A DNA stretch of 64,000 bases from AC-49 sp963766605 (GTDB taxonomy: Bacteria > Actinomycetota > Thermoleophilia > Solirubrobacterales > Solirubrobacteraceae): the NCBI GenBank assembly GCA_963766605.1, contig CAVYAT010000004.1, positions 83,836 to 147,835 on the forward strand, in the 5' to 3' direction. The first letter of the stretch is position 1. Every line of letters begins with the position of its first letter. Shown one piece after another: positions 34,669 to 43,203 of the stretch. The position numbers and the translations under genes were made by a program. The notes beneath the pieces are model-generated. The model saw nothing but the letters and a program-made list of their open reading frames with translations, was not told the origin of the DNA and did no database searches.

Positions 34669-36068
34669 GCCGCCTGCGGATTCGCGACCGGGTGACGATC
34701 GCGGCGGCGCTGACGCTCGCCGCCGGCCTCGCGGTCCTCACGCTGGCCGTCGCGCTGCTGCTGGCCAACCGCCTCGACCACGACGCCACTGCGGTGCTGC
34801 ATGCGCGGGCCGGCGCCGTCCTGACCACGCTCAGCGTCAGCGACGGTCGCATCCACGTGCACGAACCGCCCAACGACGAGCTGCTGGACCACGACACGTG
34901 GGTGTTCGACACCGAGGGCGCCGTGGTGCGCGCCGATGCGTCCGCGGCCAGCCAGGCCGCCGCCGACACGCTCGCGCGGATGCCGCCGGGCGCGACCCGC
35001 ACGCTGCCCAAGTCCAAGCTCCTGACCGTGGCGGCCCAGGGCGCCGACGGGCGGCGTGCGGGAACGGTGGTCGTCGGCGTGGACCTCGTTCCCTACCACC
35101 ACACCGAGCACATCGCGTTGGCCGGGATGATCGCTCTGGACCTGTTCGTCCTGATCGCCGGCGCACTCGTCGCGCGGCGGGCGGTCGGCGTCGCGCTGCG
35201 CCCGGTGGCCGACATGACCGCCAAGGCGGCGGAGTGGAGCGACCACGACCTCGACCAGCGCTTCGACCTCGGCGTCCCGCGCGACGAGCTGACCGCCCTG
35301 TCGGCGACGCTCGACGGCCTGCTCGCGCGAATAGGGGCGAGCATTCGCCACGAGCAACGGCTGTCGGTCGAGGTCGCGCACGAGCTCAACACCCCGCTCG
35401 CCGGCCTGCGGGCCGAGGCGGAGCTGGCCCTGCGGTCGCAGGCCACCGACGCGGAGATGCGCGACGCGCTCGACCACATCCTGCGCACGACCGATCGCAT
35501 GGCGGCGGTGATCAGCACGCTGCTCAGCGTCGCCCGCAGCAGCGCCGACCACTCACCCGGATCCTGCAGCGCGGCCGATGCCCTGGGCGGCGCGATCGAC
35601 GCAGTCGCCCAACAGGCGAGTGCCGGGGGCATCCAGATTCATGTCGACGCCCCCGATCCGTCGATACTCGTCGGCGGCGACCACAACCTCGTCGCCCAGG
35701 CGCTGCATCCGCTGCTCGACAACGCGATGCACCACGCGCGCTACCGGGTCGACGTCGCCCTGGAGCGACGCCACGACCAGGTCGTGTTCAGCGTGCGCGA
35801 CGACGGGCCCGGCCTCGATCCGGCGCTGCTCGAGCGGATCTTCGATCCCGGCACGAGCGGTCGCGGCAGCGCCGGCCTCGGGCTGGCGCTGGCCCGCCGG
35901 CTGGCGCGCACGTCGGCGGGAGACGTCGTCGCGGTGCCGTCGGATCACGGGGCCTGTTTCGAGCTGCGCATGCCGGCGATCGCCCCGTGGCGCGGGGATG
36001 CGGGCGAGGATCGCGGTCAGGACGGCGCGGCGAACCCCGCGCACAGCGTCTCGATCAGGCACCGGTAG
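34665..36068 (+). CDS. Sensor histidine kinase
   Basis: 467 residues. Membrane spans at about 11-34 and 148-168 flank an extracytoplasmic sensor of about 110 residues. A HAMP-like linker follows, then the H-box SVEVAHELNTPLAGLRAEAE (phospho-His), the N-box LLDNAMHHARY and the G-boxes VRDDGPGLDP and GRGSAGLGLALARRLA. All catalytic elements are present. It is coupled to the upstream regulator by ATGA. The stimulus is unknown; the divergent COG4705 gene is the probable target. Confidence 0.92.
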   Translation: MSRLRIRDRVTIAAALTLAAGLAVLTLAVALLLANRLDHDATAVLHARAGAVLTTLSVSDGRIHVHEPPNDELLDHDTWVFDTEGAVVRADASAASQAAADTLARMPPGATRTLPKSKLLTVAAQGADGRRAGTVVVGVDLVPYHHTEHIALAGMIALDLFVLIAGALVARRAVGVALRPVADMTAKAAEWSDHDLDQRFDLGVPRDELTALSATLDGLLARIGASIRHEQRLSVEVAHELNTPLAGLRAEAELALRSQATDAEMRDALDHILRTTDRMAAVISTLLSVARSSADHSPGSCSAADALGGAIDAVAQQASAGGIQIHVDAPDPSILVGGDHNLVAQALHPLLDNAMHHARYRVDVALERRHDQVVFSVRDDGPGLDPALLERIFDPGTSGRGSAGLGLALARRLARTSAGDVVAVPSDHGACFELRMPAIAPWRGDAGEDRGQDGAANPAHSVSIRHR

Positions 36069-36150
36069 GACTGGTCGAAAGCGCACTGTCCGCAACGAAT
36101 CTGCGCACCCCGCTGCCCCCGCCGCCCGTCTCGCTATGGTCGAACGACCG

Positions 36151-37941
36151 ATGACCACGAGCCTCGAAGACGCTCTCCACGAGCATTTCGGCTTCCCCGC
36201 CTTCCGCCGCGGGCAGGAGGAGGCCGTGCGCGCGGCGGCCGAGAACCGCGACGTGCTGGTCGTCATGCCGACCGGCGCCGGCAAGTCGCTCTGCTACCAG
36301 CTGCCGGCGCTGCTGCGCGACGACCTGTCGATCGTCGTCTCGCCGCTCGTCTCGTTGATGGCCGACCAGGTCACCGCGCTGCGCGCCCGTGCGCCGGGGC
36401 GCGTCGAGCTCGTCAACGCCCAGCAGGACGCGGCGACCAACCAGGACGTCCTCGCACGCGCCCGCGCGGGCGAGCTTCGGCTGCTGTACGTCGCGCCCGA
36501 GCGGTTCAGCTCGCCCGGCTTCCTCGAGGCGTTGCGCGAAACGCCGATCGGGCTGTTCGTGGTCGACGAGGCGCACTGCGTCTCGCAGTGGGGGCACGAC
36601 TTCCGCCCTGACTACTTCCGCCTCGCCGATGCCGCCCGCTGGCTGGGCGCCGCCGCGATCGTTGCGTCGACCGCAACGGCGACGCCGCAGGTCGCGGCCG
36701 ACATCGCCGCGCGCCTGAAACTCTCAGACCCGGTCCGCGTCTCGACCGGCTTTGACCGGCCGAATCTGTCGTTCTGCGTCGTGCCGTGCGGCGCGGCGGC
36801 CGACAAGCACCGCCGGATCGCCGCCGCGCTGGAAGACCCGGCGGCCCGCCCGGCGATCGTCTACGCCGGGACGCGGCGCGGCGCCGACGCGCTCGCCCAG
36901 TCGCTCACCAGCGCGCTGGGCATCGAGGTCCCCGCCTACCACGCCGGCCTGGCCCGCGACGCCCGCGCCGAGGCGCAGCGGCGCTTCATGGATGGCGAGG
37001 TCGAGGTCGTCGTCGCCACCAACGCGTTCGGCATGGGCGTCGACAAGGCCGACGTCCGGACGGTGGCCCACGAGTCGGTCCCGTCGTCGCTGGAGGCCTA
37101 CTACCAGGAGGCCGGCCGCGCCGGGCGCGACGGGCAGCCGGCCCGGGCGCTGCTGTTCGCCGCCCAGCGCGACAAGGGCCTGCACGTGTTCTTCATCGAA
37201 CGCGGCGAAGTCGGCGAGGACCGCATCGCCCAGGTCGCCCGTCGGCTGCTCGGCGACGCGGTCGACGGCCGCTACGACCTGCCGCTCGGCGACGTCGCCC
37301 CCGATCCCGACGACGCCGACCGTGTGCGCGCGGTCATCGGCCACCTCGCCCAGGCCGGCGTCATCGCGCCGTCGCCGGCGGCGGTCGACCGGCTGCGCGG
37401 GCGAGTGCTCGCGCCGTTCGATGGGCGTGCGCGCGGGGCCTGTCGGGTGCTCGCCGCCGAGGGGACGCGGGCGCGCTGGCGCCAGTACCGCGCGATCTGG
37501 GCCTACGTCGAGGGCGACCGTTGCCGCCGTGAGACGATCCTGCGCCACTTCGGCGACCCGTCGGCACCCGAGCCGCACGTGCCGTGCTGCGACGTCTGCG
37601 CGCCCGAGACGATCGCGGGGCTGACGGCGGCGGCCGGTGCGCGGATGCGCGCCGACTCCGGCGGCAACGGCGGCCCGGTCATCACCGATCTTGACGAGGC
37701 GATCGTCGGCGTCGTCAGCACGGCGCACCCGCCGCTGGGCCGCAACAAGGTCGTCGAGGTCCTGCGCGGCGGGCGCTCGAAGGTCGTGCTGCGCAACTCG
37801 TGGGATGGACTGCCAGGCTACGGCGCGTTCGACTACCTGCGCGCGCAGGACGTGCTCGACCGCGTCGATGCGCTGCTCGCCGAGGGGCGGATCAGCTCGA
37901 CCGGCGGCGCCTACCCGACGCTGCGCGCGGTGGCCGTGTGA
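36151..37941 (+). CDS. recQ: RecQ-type ATP-dependent DNA helicase
   Basis: 596 residues. Motif 0 FPAFRRGQEEAV, Walker A VVMPTGAGKSLCYQLPAL, DEAH box FVVDEAHCVSQWGHDFRPDY with the RecQ aromatic-loop region, and motif VI YYQEAGRAGRDGQPA are intact. A zinc-binding CCDVC remains after the RecQ C-terminal helices. There is no HRDC domain; the C-terminal winged part ends LRAVAV. ATG 36151 is preferred; another in-frame ATG lies at 36136. The stop overlaps the purN GTG. Confidence 0.94.
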   Translation: MTTSLEDALHEHFGFPAFRRGQEEAVRAAAENRDVLVVMPTGAGKSLCYQLPALLRDDLSIVVSPLVSLMADQVTALRARAPGRVELVNAQQDAATNQDVLARARAGELRLLYVAPERFSSPGFLEALRETPIGLFVVDEAHCVSQWGHDFRPDYFRLADAARWLGAAAIVASTATATPQVAADIAARLKLSDPVRVSTGFDRPNLSFCVVPCGAAADKHRRIAAALEDPAARPAIVYAGTRRGADALAQSLTSALGIEVPAYHAGLARDARAEAQRRFMDGEVEVVVATNAFGMGVDKADVRTVAHESVPSSLEAYYQEAGRAGRDGQPARALLFAAQRDKGLHVFFIERGEVGEDRIAQVARRLLGDAVDGRYDLPLGDVAPDPDDADRVRAVIGHLAQAGVIAPSPAAVDRLRGRVLAPFDGRARGACRVLAAEGTRARWRQYRAIWAYVEGDRCRRETILRHFGDPSAPEPHVPCCDVCAPETIAGLTAAAGARMRADSGGNGGPVITDLDEAIVGVVSTAHPPLGRNKVVEVLRGGRSKVVLRNSWDGLPGYGAFDYLRAQDVLDRVDALLAEGRISSTGGAYPTLRAVAV

Positions 37942-38516
37942 AGGTCGGCGTCCTGGCGTCGGGCGGCGGGACGAACCTCCAGGCGCTGATCGACACCGTG
38001 CACGGCCGTGACGCTGAGATCGTCGCCGTGGCCAGCGACCGGCCGGATGCGCACGCGCTGACGCGCGCGCGGGACGCGGGCATCCAAACCGCCGTCTTCC
38101 TGCGTGGCGACTACCCCGACCGCCCCGCCCGCGATGCCGCGATTGCCGACTGGCTCGATGCGCGCGAGGTGCAGCTCGTCGTCCTCGCCGGCTACATGGC
38201 CCTGCTCCACGCCGACTTCATCGCCCGCTTCCGCGGGCGCATCCTCAACGTGCATCCGTCGCTGCTGCCCAAGTACCCCGGCCTCGACGCGGTCGGGCAG
38301 GCGATCGCGGCCGGGGAGGATGAGTTCGGCGTGACCGTCCACCTCGTCGACGAGGGCATGGACACGGGGCCGATCGTGCTCCAGGAGGCCGTCACCCTGC
38401 CCGGCGCCACCGATGCGTCACAGGTGCTCGAGGCGCTCCGTCCGCTCGAGCATCGGCTGCTTCCGCAGGCCGTTCGTCAGGCGGCGTCCTCGTCGTCGTC
38501 CTCGTCCTCGCCGTAG
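37938..38516 (+). CDS. purN: Phosphoribosylglycinamide formyltransferase
   Basis: 192 residues; 10-formyl-THF-dependent GART. VKVGVLASGGGTNLQALIDT, the catalytic block ILNVHPSLLPKYPGLDAVGQ (Asn and His) and VTVHLVDEGMDTGPIVLQEA (Asp) are all present. It overlaps recQ by GTGA. The last 10 residues are ASSSSSSSSP, a poly-Ser tail that is antisense to the acidic tail of the gene at 38477-38629, so the true end may be misread or the overlap is genuine. Confidence 0.94.
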   Translation: MKVGVLASGGGTNLQALIDTVHGRDAEIVAVASDRPDAHALTRARDAGIQTAVFLRGDYPDRPARDAAIADWLDAREVQLVVLAGYMALLHADFIARFRGRILNVHPSLLPKYPGLDAVGQAIAAGEDEFGVTVHLVDEGMDTGPIVLQEAVTLPGATDASQVLEALRPLEHRLLPQAVRQAASSSSSSSSP

Positions 38517-38629
38517 CTGTCGTCATCCTCGACGTCGGGATCGTCGAACCCGAGGTCATCGTCGACGACGACATCGTCGTCCTCGTACTCGCTGACGGGG
38601 GTCGCAAACTGCTCCATCACCTCGGTCAC
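38477..38629 (-). CDS. Small, extremely acidic protein
   Basis: 50 residues from a GTG at 38629 with AGGAG seven bases before it: VTEVMEQFATPVSEYEDDDV followed by a run of Asp/Glu to the end (EDEDDDEDAA). No domain is recognised. It lies antisense to the last 40 bases of purN, and it and purH are read divergently, their starts 52 bases apart. Whether it is a real gene needs a check for conservation; the ribosome site and non-repetitive first 18 residues favour it. Confidence 0.5.
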   Translation of the reverse strand: MTEVMEQFATPVSEYEDDDVVVDDDLGFDDPDVEDDDSYGEDEDDDEDAA

Positions 38630-38681
38630 TTCTCCGCTCCTGCCTCGGGGTTGGCGGACATGATGCCCGACTCGGGCCCAG

Positions 38682-40310
38682 ATGAATCGTTCGGTCCGAC
38701 TGACACGCGGATATCCTGCTGCAATCGCCGAGGCCGCCGACATCGAGGTCACCCAGCCGGGTGCCGTGCGTGTGCGCCGCGCGGTGCTGTCGGTCTCCGA
38801 CAAGCGCGGGATCGTCGAGTTCGCTCGCGGGCTGGCCGATCTCGACATCGAGATCGTCTCGACCGGCGGGACGGCCGCGGCGCTGGACGCCGCGAACATT
38901 CCGGTCCGCACGATCGACGACTTCACCGGGTTCCCGGAGATCATGGACGGGCGCGTCAAGACGTTGCACCCCAAGCTCTACGCCGGGCTGCTCGCGGCGC
39001 GCGACGACAAGGCCCATCTCGGCCAGGTCGCCGAGCACGACATCGAGCTCGTCGACCTCGTGTGCGTGAACCTCTACCCGTTCGAGCGCACGGCGGGCCG
39101 GCGCGGCGTCAGCGATGCCGAGGTGATCGAGAACATCGACGTCGGCGGCCCGACGATGATCCGCGCCGCGGCCAAGAACTTCGCCTTCGCCGCCGTCGTC
39201 GTCAATCCCGAGGCCTACGACGCGGTGCTCGAGGAGCTCCGCGACGCCGACGTGATGCTGTCGCTGGCGACGCGCGAGGCGCTGGCCGCCGATGCGTTCG
39301 CCTATACCGCCCGCTACGACACCGCGATCGCGCGCTGGTTCGCGGAACGCGGCGAGGACTTCCCCGATCTGTTCGTACGCGCCTACGAGAAGCTCGTCGA
39401 CCTCCCCTACGGCGAGAACCCGCATCAGCGCGCGGCGTACTACCAGCAGGTTGGGGCGCGCGCCCACGTGCTGTCGATGGTCCGCCAGCACCACGGCCGC
39501 CAGCTGTCCTACAACAACCTGCTCGACCTCGACGCGGCGCGGCGCGTGATCCGCGACTTCGAGGTTCCTGCCTGCTCGATCGTCAAGCACAACAACCCGT
39601 GCGGGGCGGGGCTGGGGGCGACAGCGCTCGATGCCTACTCGCACGCGCTGGCCTGCGACCCGCTGAGCGCGTTCGGCGGGATCGTCGCCCTGAACCGGCC
39701 GGTCGACAAAGAGCTGGCCGAGCGCGTCCACGAGCAGTTCATCGAGGTCCTGATCGCGCCGGCGTTCGACGATGGCGCGCTCGAGGTACTCATGCAGAAG
39801 GAGAACGTCCGGCTGCTCGAGGACCAGGAGCGCCGACTGCCCTACCTCGGCGAGCCGGAGGTCAAGCAGGTCACGGGCGGCCTGCTCGTGCAGGACCCCG
39901 ACTCCGATCGCGACGACCGCGAGAACATGGAGGTCGTCACCCAGCGCCAGCCGACCGACGAGGAGTGGGGCGACCTGCTGTTCGCATGGCGCATCTGCCG
40001 CCACGTGAAGTCCAATGCGATCGTGCTGGCGCGCGCGCTGGCGACGGTCGGGATCGGCGCCGGCCAGACGAGCCGCGTCGACTCGGTGCGGATCGCGATC
40101 GAGAAGGCCCGCGTCGACTCGTTCGAAGGCATCGTGATGGCGTCGGACGCGTTCTTCCCGTTCTCCGACGGTCCCGAGCTGGCGATCGAGGCCGGCGTGC
40201 GGGCGATCATCCAGCCGGGCGGCTCGGTCCGCGACAGCGAGGTCGTGGACGCGGCCGACGCGGCGGGCGTCGCCATGGTGTTCACCAAGCGCCGCCACTT
40301 CCGGCACTAG
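38682..40310 (+). CDS. purH: Bifunctional AICAR transformylase/IMP cyclohydrolase
   Basis: 542 residues, last two steps to IMP. The cyclohydrolase domain opens RRAVLSVSDKRGIVEFARGL with STGGTAAAL, TIDDFTGFPEIMDGRVKTLH and NLYPFERT. The transformylase domain has VDLPYGENPHQRAAYY, SIVKHNNPCGAGLG (catalytic Lys-His) and DAFFPFSDGPE, ending VFTKRRHFRH. The frame is clean throughout. The start is uncertain: ATG 38682 leaves about 30 extra residues before the conserved block; GTGs at 38766 or 38772 would give the usual N-terminus. Confidence 0.95.
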   Translation: MNRSVRLTRGYPAAIAEAADIEVTQPGAVRVRRAVLSVSDKRGIVEFARGLADLDIEIVSTGGTAAALDAANIPVRTIDDFTGFPEIMDGRVKTLHPKLYAGLLAARDDKAHLGQVAEHDIELVDLVCVNLYPFERTAGRRGVSDAEVIENIDVGGPTMIRAAAKNFAFAAVVVNPEAYDAVLEELRDADVMLSLATREALAADAFAYTARYDTAIARWFAERGEDFPDLFVRAYEKLVDLPYGENPHQRAAYYQQVGARAHVLSMVRQHHGRQLSYNNLLDLDAARRVIRDFEVPACSIVKHNNPCGAGLGATALDAYSHALACDPLSAFGGIVALNRPVDKELAERVHEQFIEVLIAPAFDDGALEVLMQKENVRLLEDQERRLPYLGEPEVKQVTGGLLVQDPDSDRDDRENMEVVTQRQPTDEEWGDLLFAWRICRHVKSNAIVLARALATVGIGAGQTSRVDSVRIAIEKARVDSFEGIVMASDAFFPFSDGPELAIEAGVRAIIQPGGSVRDSEVVDAADAAGVAMVFTKRRHFRH

Positions 40311-40415
40311 TCCAGGGGCGCGGCGATCACCGACCGGCGGCGTCCTCGACCCTTGAAATGCGGAGCATTCCTGCGGGTCTGCGTTCTGGCCGGTCGGCGC
40401 CGCCGCGCCCCTGGA
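40311..40415 (+). repeat. Long inverted repeat between purH and ridA
   Basis: Left arm 40311-40338 begins immediately after the purH stop; right arm 40389-40415 ends 16 bases before the RidA start. The arms pair over 15 bases (TCCAGGGGCGCGGCG), then a small 4x3 internal bulge, then 9 bases (CCGACCGGC). The 50-base loop contains a further small palindrome, AATGC-GGA-GCATT. No T-run follows. A transcript would fold into a large stable hairpin. Confidence 0.65.
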
Positions 40416-40431
40416 CGTGCCTGGGGGGACC

Positions 40432-40821
40432 ATGATTGAGCGACATGGCTCCGGCAGTCCGTTCGAGGCGCAGGTCGGGTACTGCCGCGTCGTTCGGGCC
40501 GGGGACATGCTGCACGTCGCGGGCTGCACGTCGACCGGTCCTGACGGGATCGTCCTGTACCCGGGCGATGCCTACGAGCAGGCGCGCCAGGCGCTGACCA
40601 ACGTCGGCACGGCGCTGTCCCTGGCCGGCGCGACGTTCGCCGATGTCGTGCGCTCGCGCATCTACGTGACCGACATCTCGCGCTGGGAGGACGTCGGGCG
40701 CGCTCACGCCGAGGTCTTCGGTCAGACGCCGCCGGCCGCGACGATGGTCCAGGTCGGCGCGCTCATCGACCCGCGGATGCTGGTCGAGTTCGAGATCGAC
40801 GCGTGGATCGGCGGCGCGTAA
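40432..40821 (+). CDS. RidA/YjgF-family protein
   Basis: 129 residues. The RidA fold is recognisable from RAGDMLHVAGCTSTGPDGIV, QARQALTNVGTALSLAGATF, VVRSRIYVTDIS (substrate-binding Arg in the usual R-x-x-x-Y position) and the end LIDPRMLVEFEIDAWIG (Arg/Glu). Typical members deaminate enamine/imine intermediates. ATG 40432 follows a G-rich site. It lies directly behind the long inverted repeat. Confidence 0.88.
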   Translation: MIERHGSGSPFEAQVGYCRVVRAGDMLHVAGCTSTGPDGIVLYPGDAYEQARQALTNVGTALSLAGATFADVVRSRIYVTDISRWEDVGRAHAEVFGQTPPAATMVQVGALIDPRMLVEFEIDAWIGGA

Positions 40822-40852
40822 CAGACCGCCGAGCTGCGGTTGGCGACGGGCT

Positions 40853-41374
40853 TCAACTGCTGGACGGGGTGTACAGCTCCTCCTCGGCGATAACCGGCGG
40901 CGCAACCTGCGGGTCTTCGCGGCCGGCCCGCCGGCGGCTGGAGAACATCGCGCCGCGAGCGGTCTGCTGAGGCGCGAACGTCGCGAAGCCCAGCGGTTTG
41001 CTGATGTCGTCGTAGATCGCCTCGGCGCCGCCGCGCATGAAGTAGGCCTCGTGCCAGAAGCCGGTCCCGCCGGCGTCGCGCATGAAGTCGCGCCACCACT
41101 TCTGGTGCGGCTCTGATCGCGTCCACGCCTCGAGCGTGTCGTAGTCGCGCCAGTACTGGCGCATGCCGATGTGCGGCGGGATCAGCGACCAGACGATGTC
41201 CTCGTGAACCAGTAGCCCCTCGGGCTCCGCCTTCCACGACTTGCGGATCTGTGGCCCCAGGCCGAAGAGGCGCGCGAGGCCCTTGGGCTTACGCACCCGC
41301 ATCCCGAGGTAGACGACCACCATGTCCGGGTAGCCGCTGAGGTCGACGGTCTGACGGTCAACTTTGGTGGCCAT
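40853..41374 (-). CDS. DUF4188-type protein
   Basis: 173 residues. The core YPDMVVVYLGMRVRKPKGLA, SLIPPHIGMRQYWRDYDTLE and WTRSEPHQKWWRDFMRDAGG, with FWHEAYFMRGGAEAIYDD, matches the DUF4188 group, a dimeric alpha-beta barrel related to antibiotic-biosynthesis monooxygenases and aldoxime dehydratase-like proteins. No cofactor motif can be named. The ATG at 41374 has a -10 hexamer six bases before it; the divergent helicase starts 16 bases away. Confidence 0.75.
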   Translation of the reverse strand: MATKVDRQTVDLSGYPDMVVVYLGMRVRKPKGLARLFGLGPQIRKSWKAEPEGLLVHEDIVWSLIPPHIGMRQYWRDYDTLEAWTRSEPHQKWWRDFMRDAGGTGFWHEAYFMRGGAEAIYDDISKPLGFATFAPQQTARGAMFSSRRRAGREDPQVAPPVIAEEELYTPSSS

Positions 41375-41380
41375 GGAGCG

Positions 41381-41386
41381 ACACTA
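41381..41386 (-). promoter_or_regulatory. Leaderless-type -10 of the DUF4188 gene
   Basis: On the minus strand TAGTGT lies six bases before the ATG at 41374 within a 16-base divergent gap, where there is no room for a ribosome site. Confidence 0.45.
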
Positions 41387-41390
41387 GCTC

Positions 41391-42992
41391 ATGGCGGTCC
41401 GTCCGGCGCGTGGCTCAGCATGCCGCGCCTTGTCCCGGTCCGGTCAGAGCCTTCGTCCTTGGCAGCAGCGTGCCGTCGCGCAGATGGAGGGCTGGGATTC
41501 CGGGCCGTTCCTGATCGCTGCCGCACCCGGCGCCGGCAAGACCCGCCCGGCCCTGCACGTCGCCCGTGAACTGCTGCGCGCCGGCGCGATCTCGCGGCTG
41601 GCGATCGTCTGCCCGACGACCCCGTTGACCCGGCAGTGGGCGGCCGCGGCCGCCGGCCTCGGCCTTCAGCTCGCGCCCGACGTCGCGCGGCCCAAGCCGC
41701 CACAGGGCTTCGACGGCGTCGCGGTCACGTACGCGCGGCTCGCCGGCTCGGGCGCGCGCTGGGGGGCGCAGTGCCCGCCCGACACGCTGGTCATCGCCGA
41801 CGAGGCCCACCACCTCGGCGAGGATCTCGCGTGGGGTGAGGGCTTCAAGGCCGCGTTCGGCCGCGCCCGGCGCTGGCTGCTGCTCAGCGGCACCCCGTTT
41901 CGCAGCGACGCGAGCCCGATTCCGGGCGTCCGCTACGACGCCGCCGGGATGGCCGTGCCCGACGTCAGCTACGCCTACGCCGATGCGGTCCGCGACGCCG
42001 TCTGCCGGCCGGTGACCTTCATCCCCTACGACGGGACGCTGCGGTGGCGCAGCGGCGACGACGAGGTCGAGGCGTCGTTCGCCGACGTGCTCAGCACGCG
42101 CGAGACGGCGCGGCGCTACCGGACCGCGATCAGCGTCGGGCTGCCCGACGGCCTGCCGCGGATCCTCGCCGAGGCCGACCGGCGGCTGATGGAGCTGCGG
42201 GCCGGCGAGCACCGCGACGCCGGGGGGCTGGTCGTCGCCGCCGACGGCGCGCACGCCCGCGCGATCGCCAGGATCCTGCGCGACGTCACGGGCCGCGCGC
42301 CGCTCGTGGTACTCCACACCGAGACCGCGGCTTCGCGCAAGCTTGAGGCCTTCACCAAGTCGAAGGCCCCGTGGATCGTCGCGGTGAACATGGTCAGCGA
42401 AGGCGTCGACATCCCGCGGCTGCGGGTCGGCGTCTACGCGACAGCGGCCAAGACGCCGCTCGTCTTCCGCCAGATCGTCGGGCGCTTCGTGCGCGTGATC
42501 GCCGGGCGGGGGGTCCAGATGAGCTGGATCTACCTGCCCGGTGACCCGGTGCTGCGCGGGCATGCCGAGGAGATCGAGCGCGAGCTGGTCCGCGTGTCGC
42601 GTCCGCCGTCGGGCGACGACGGCTTCGACGATCCGCCCGACCGCGTTGCAACCGAGCGCAGCGAGGAGCCGGCGTTCGTGCCGCTGAGCGCCGACGTCGC
42701 CCCGCAGCTCGCGCTGTTCGGCTCGCCGGCGGCGCCGATCGTCACGGCGTCCGCAGCCCGCGGCGACGACGAGTCGGTGCAGCCGGCCCACGAGCGCCGG
42801 GCGCTCCTGCGCGAGAAGCGCCACCGCCTGGTCGGCGAGCTGCGCCGCCGCGACCGTCGCACACCCGCTCAGATCAACGCCTGGCTGAACCGCGCCTGTG
42901 GGATCACCCGCGTCGACGACGCGTCGATCGCGCAGCTCGAACGGGCGTGCGCGCTGCTGCTCGACGAGCTGACCGGCTCCGCCCGGCGCTGA
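41391..42992 (+). CDS. Superfamily 2 DEAD/DEAH helicase
   Basis: 533 residues. Q-like LRPWQQRAVAQM, Walker A FLIAAAPGAGKTRPALHVAR, motif Ia VCPTTPLTRQW, DEAH in LVIADEAHHLGEDLAWGEGF, motif III LLLSGTPFRSD and the second RecA domain IVAVNMVSEGVDIPRLRVGV with VFRQIVGRFVRV (arginine finger). It resembles restriction-type ResIII or DEAD proteins acting alone; no methylase or nuclease is nearby. The Arg-rich tail (about 470-533) could bind nucleic acid. It begins 16 bases from the divergent DUF4188 gene. Confidence 0.9.
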   Translation: MAVRPARGSACRALSRSGQSLRPWQQRAVAQMEGWDSGPFLIAAAPGAGKTRPALHVARELLRAGAISRLAIVCPTTPLTRQWAAAAAGLGLQLAPDVARPKPPQGFDGVAVTYARLAGSGARWGAQCPPDTLVIADEAHHLGEDLAWGEGFKAAFGRARRWLLLSGTPFRSDASPIPGVRYDAAGMAVPDVSYAYADAVRDAVCRPVTFIPYDGTLRWRSGDDEVEASFADVLSTRETARRYRTAISVGLPDGLPRILAEADRRLMELRAGEHRDAGGLVVAADGAHARAIARILRDVTGRAPLVVLHTETAASRKLEAFTKSKAPWIVAVNMVSEGVDIPRLRVGVYATAAKTPLVFRQIVGRFVRVIAGRGVQMSWIYLPGDPVLRGHAEEIERELVRVSRPPSGDDGFDDPPDRVATERSEEPAFVPLSADVAPQLALFGSPAAPIVTASAARGDDESVQPAHERRALLREKRHRLVGELRRRDRRTPAQINAWLNRACGITRVDDASIAQLERACALLLDELTGSARR

Positions 42993-43113
42993 ACCACGGC
43001 CACCACCGCGTCACGTGCGGTGGGGTCGCGCGTTGCGTGAACAGCGCGCACGTCATCCTGCACCGCCTCGACAGGTGATCACGGCGGACGTCTATCGTCA
43101 CCGCTGAGCACAG

Positions 43114-43186
43114 GCCCCTGTAGCTCAGTTGGTAGAGCAGCGGACTTTTAATCCGTCGGTCGCTGGTTCGAGCCCAGCCGGGGGCA
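43114..43186 (+). tRNA. tRNA-Lys (TTT)
   Basis: 73 bases. Acceptor GCCCCTG pairs with CGGGGGC (one T-G); the D stem GCTC/GAGC, anticodon stem GCGGA/TCCGT with loop CTTTTAA (anticodon TTT) and T arm GCTGG-TTCGAGC-CCAGC are complete. CCA is not encoded. Confidence 0.95.
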
Positions 43187-43203
43187 CTCTCCACACACCG
43201 GAC

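Noticed and set aside
41391..42992. Restriction-modification or phage-defence helicase
   Set aside because: No methylase, nuclease or other defence gene lies beside it; the helicase stands alone next to DUF4188 and tRNA-Lys.
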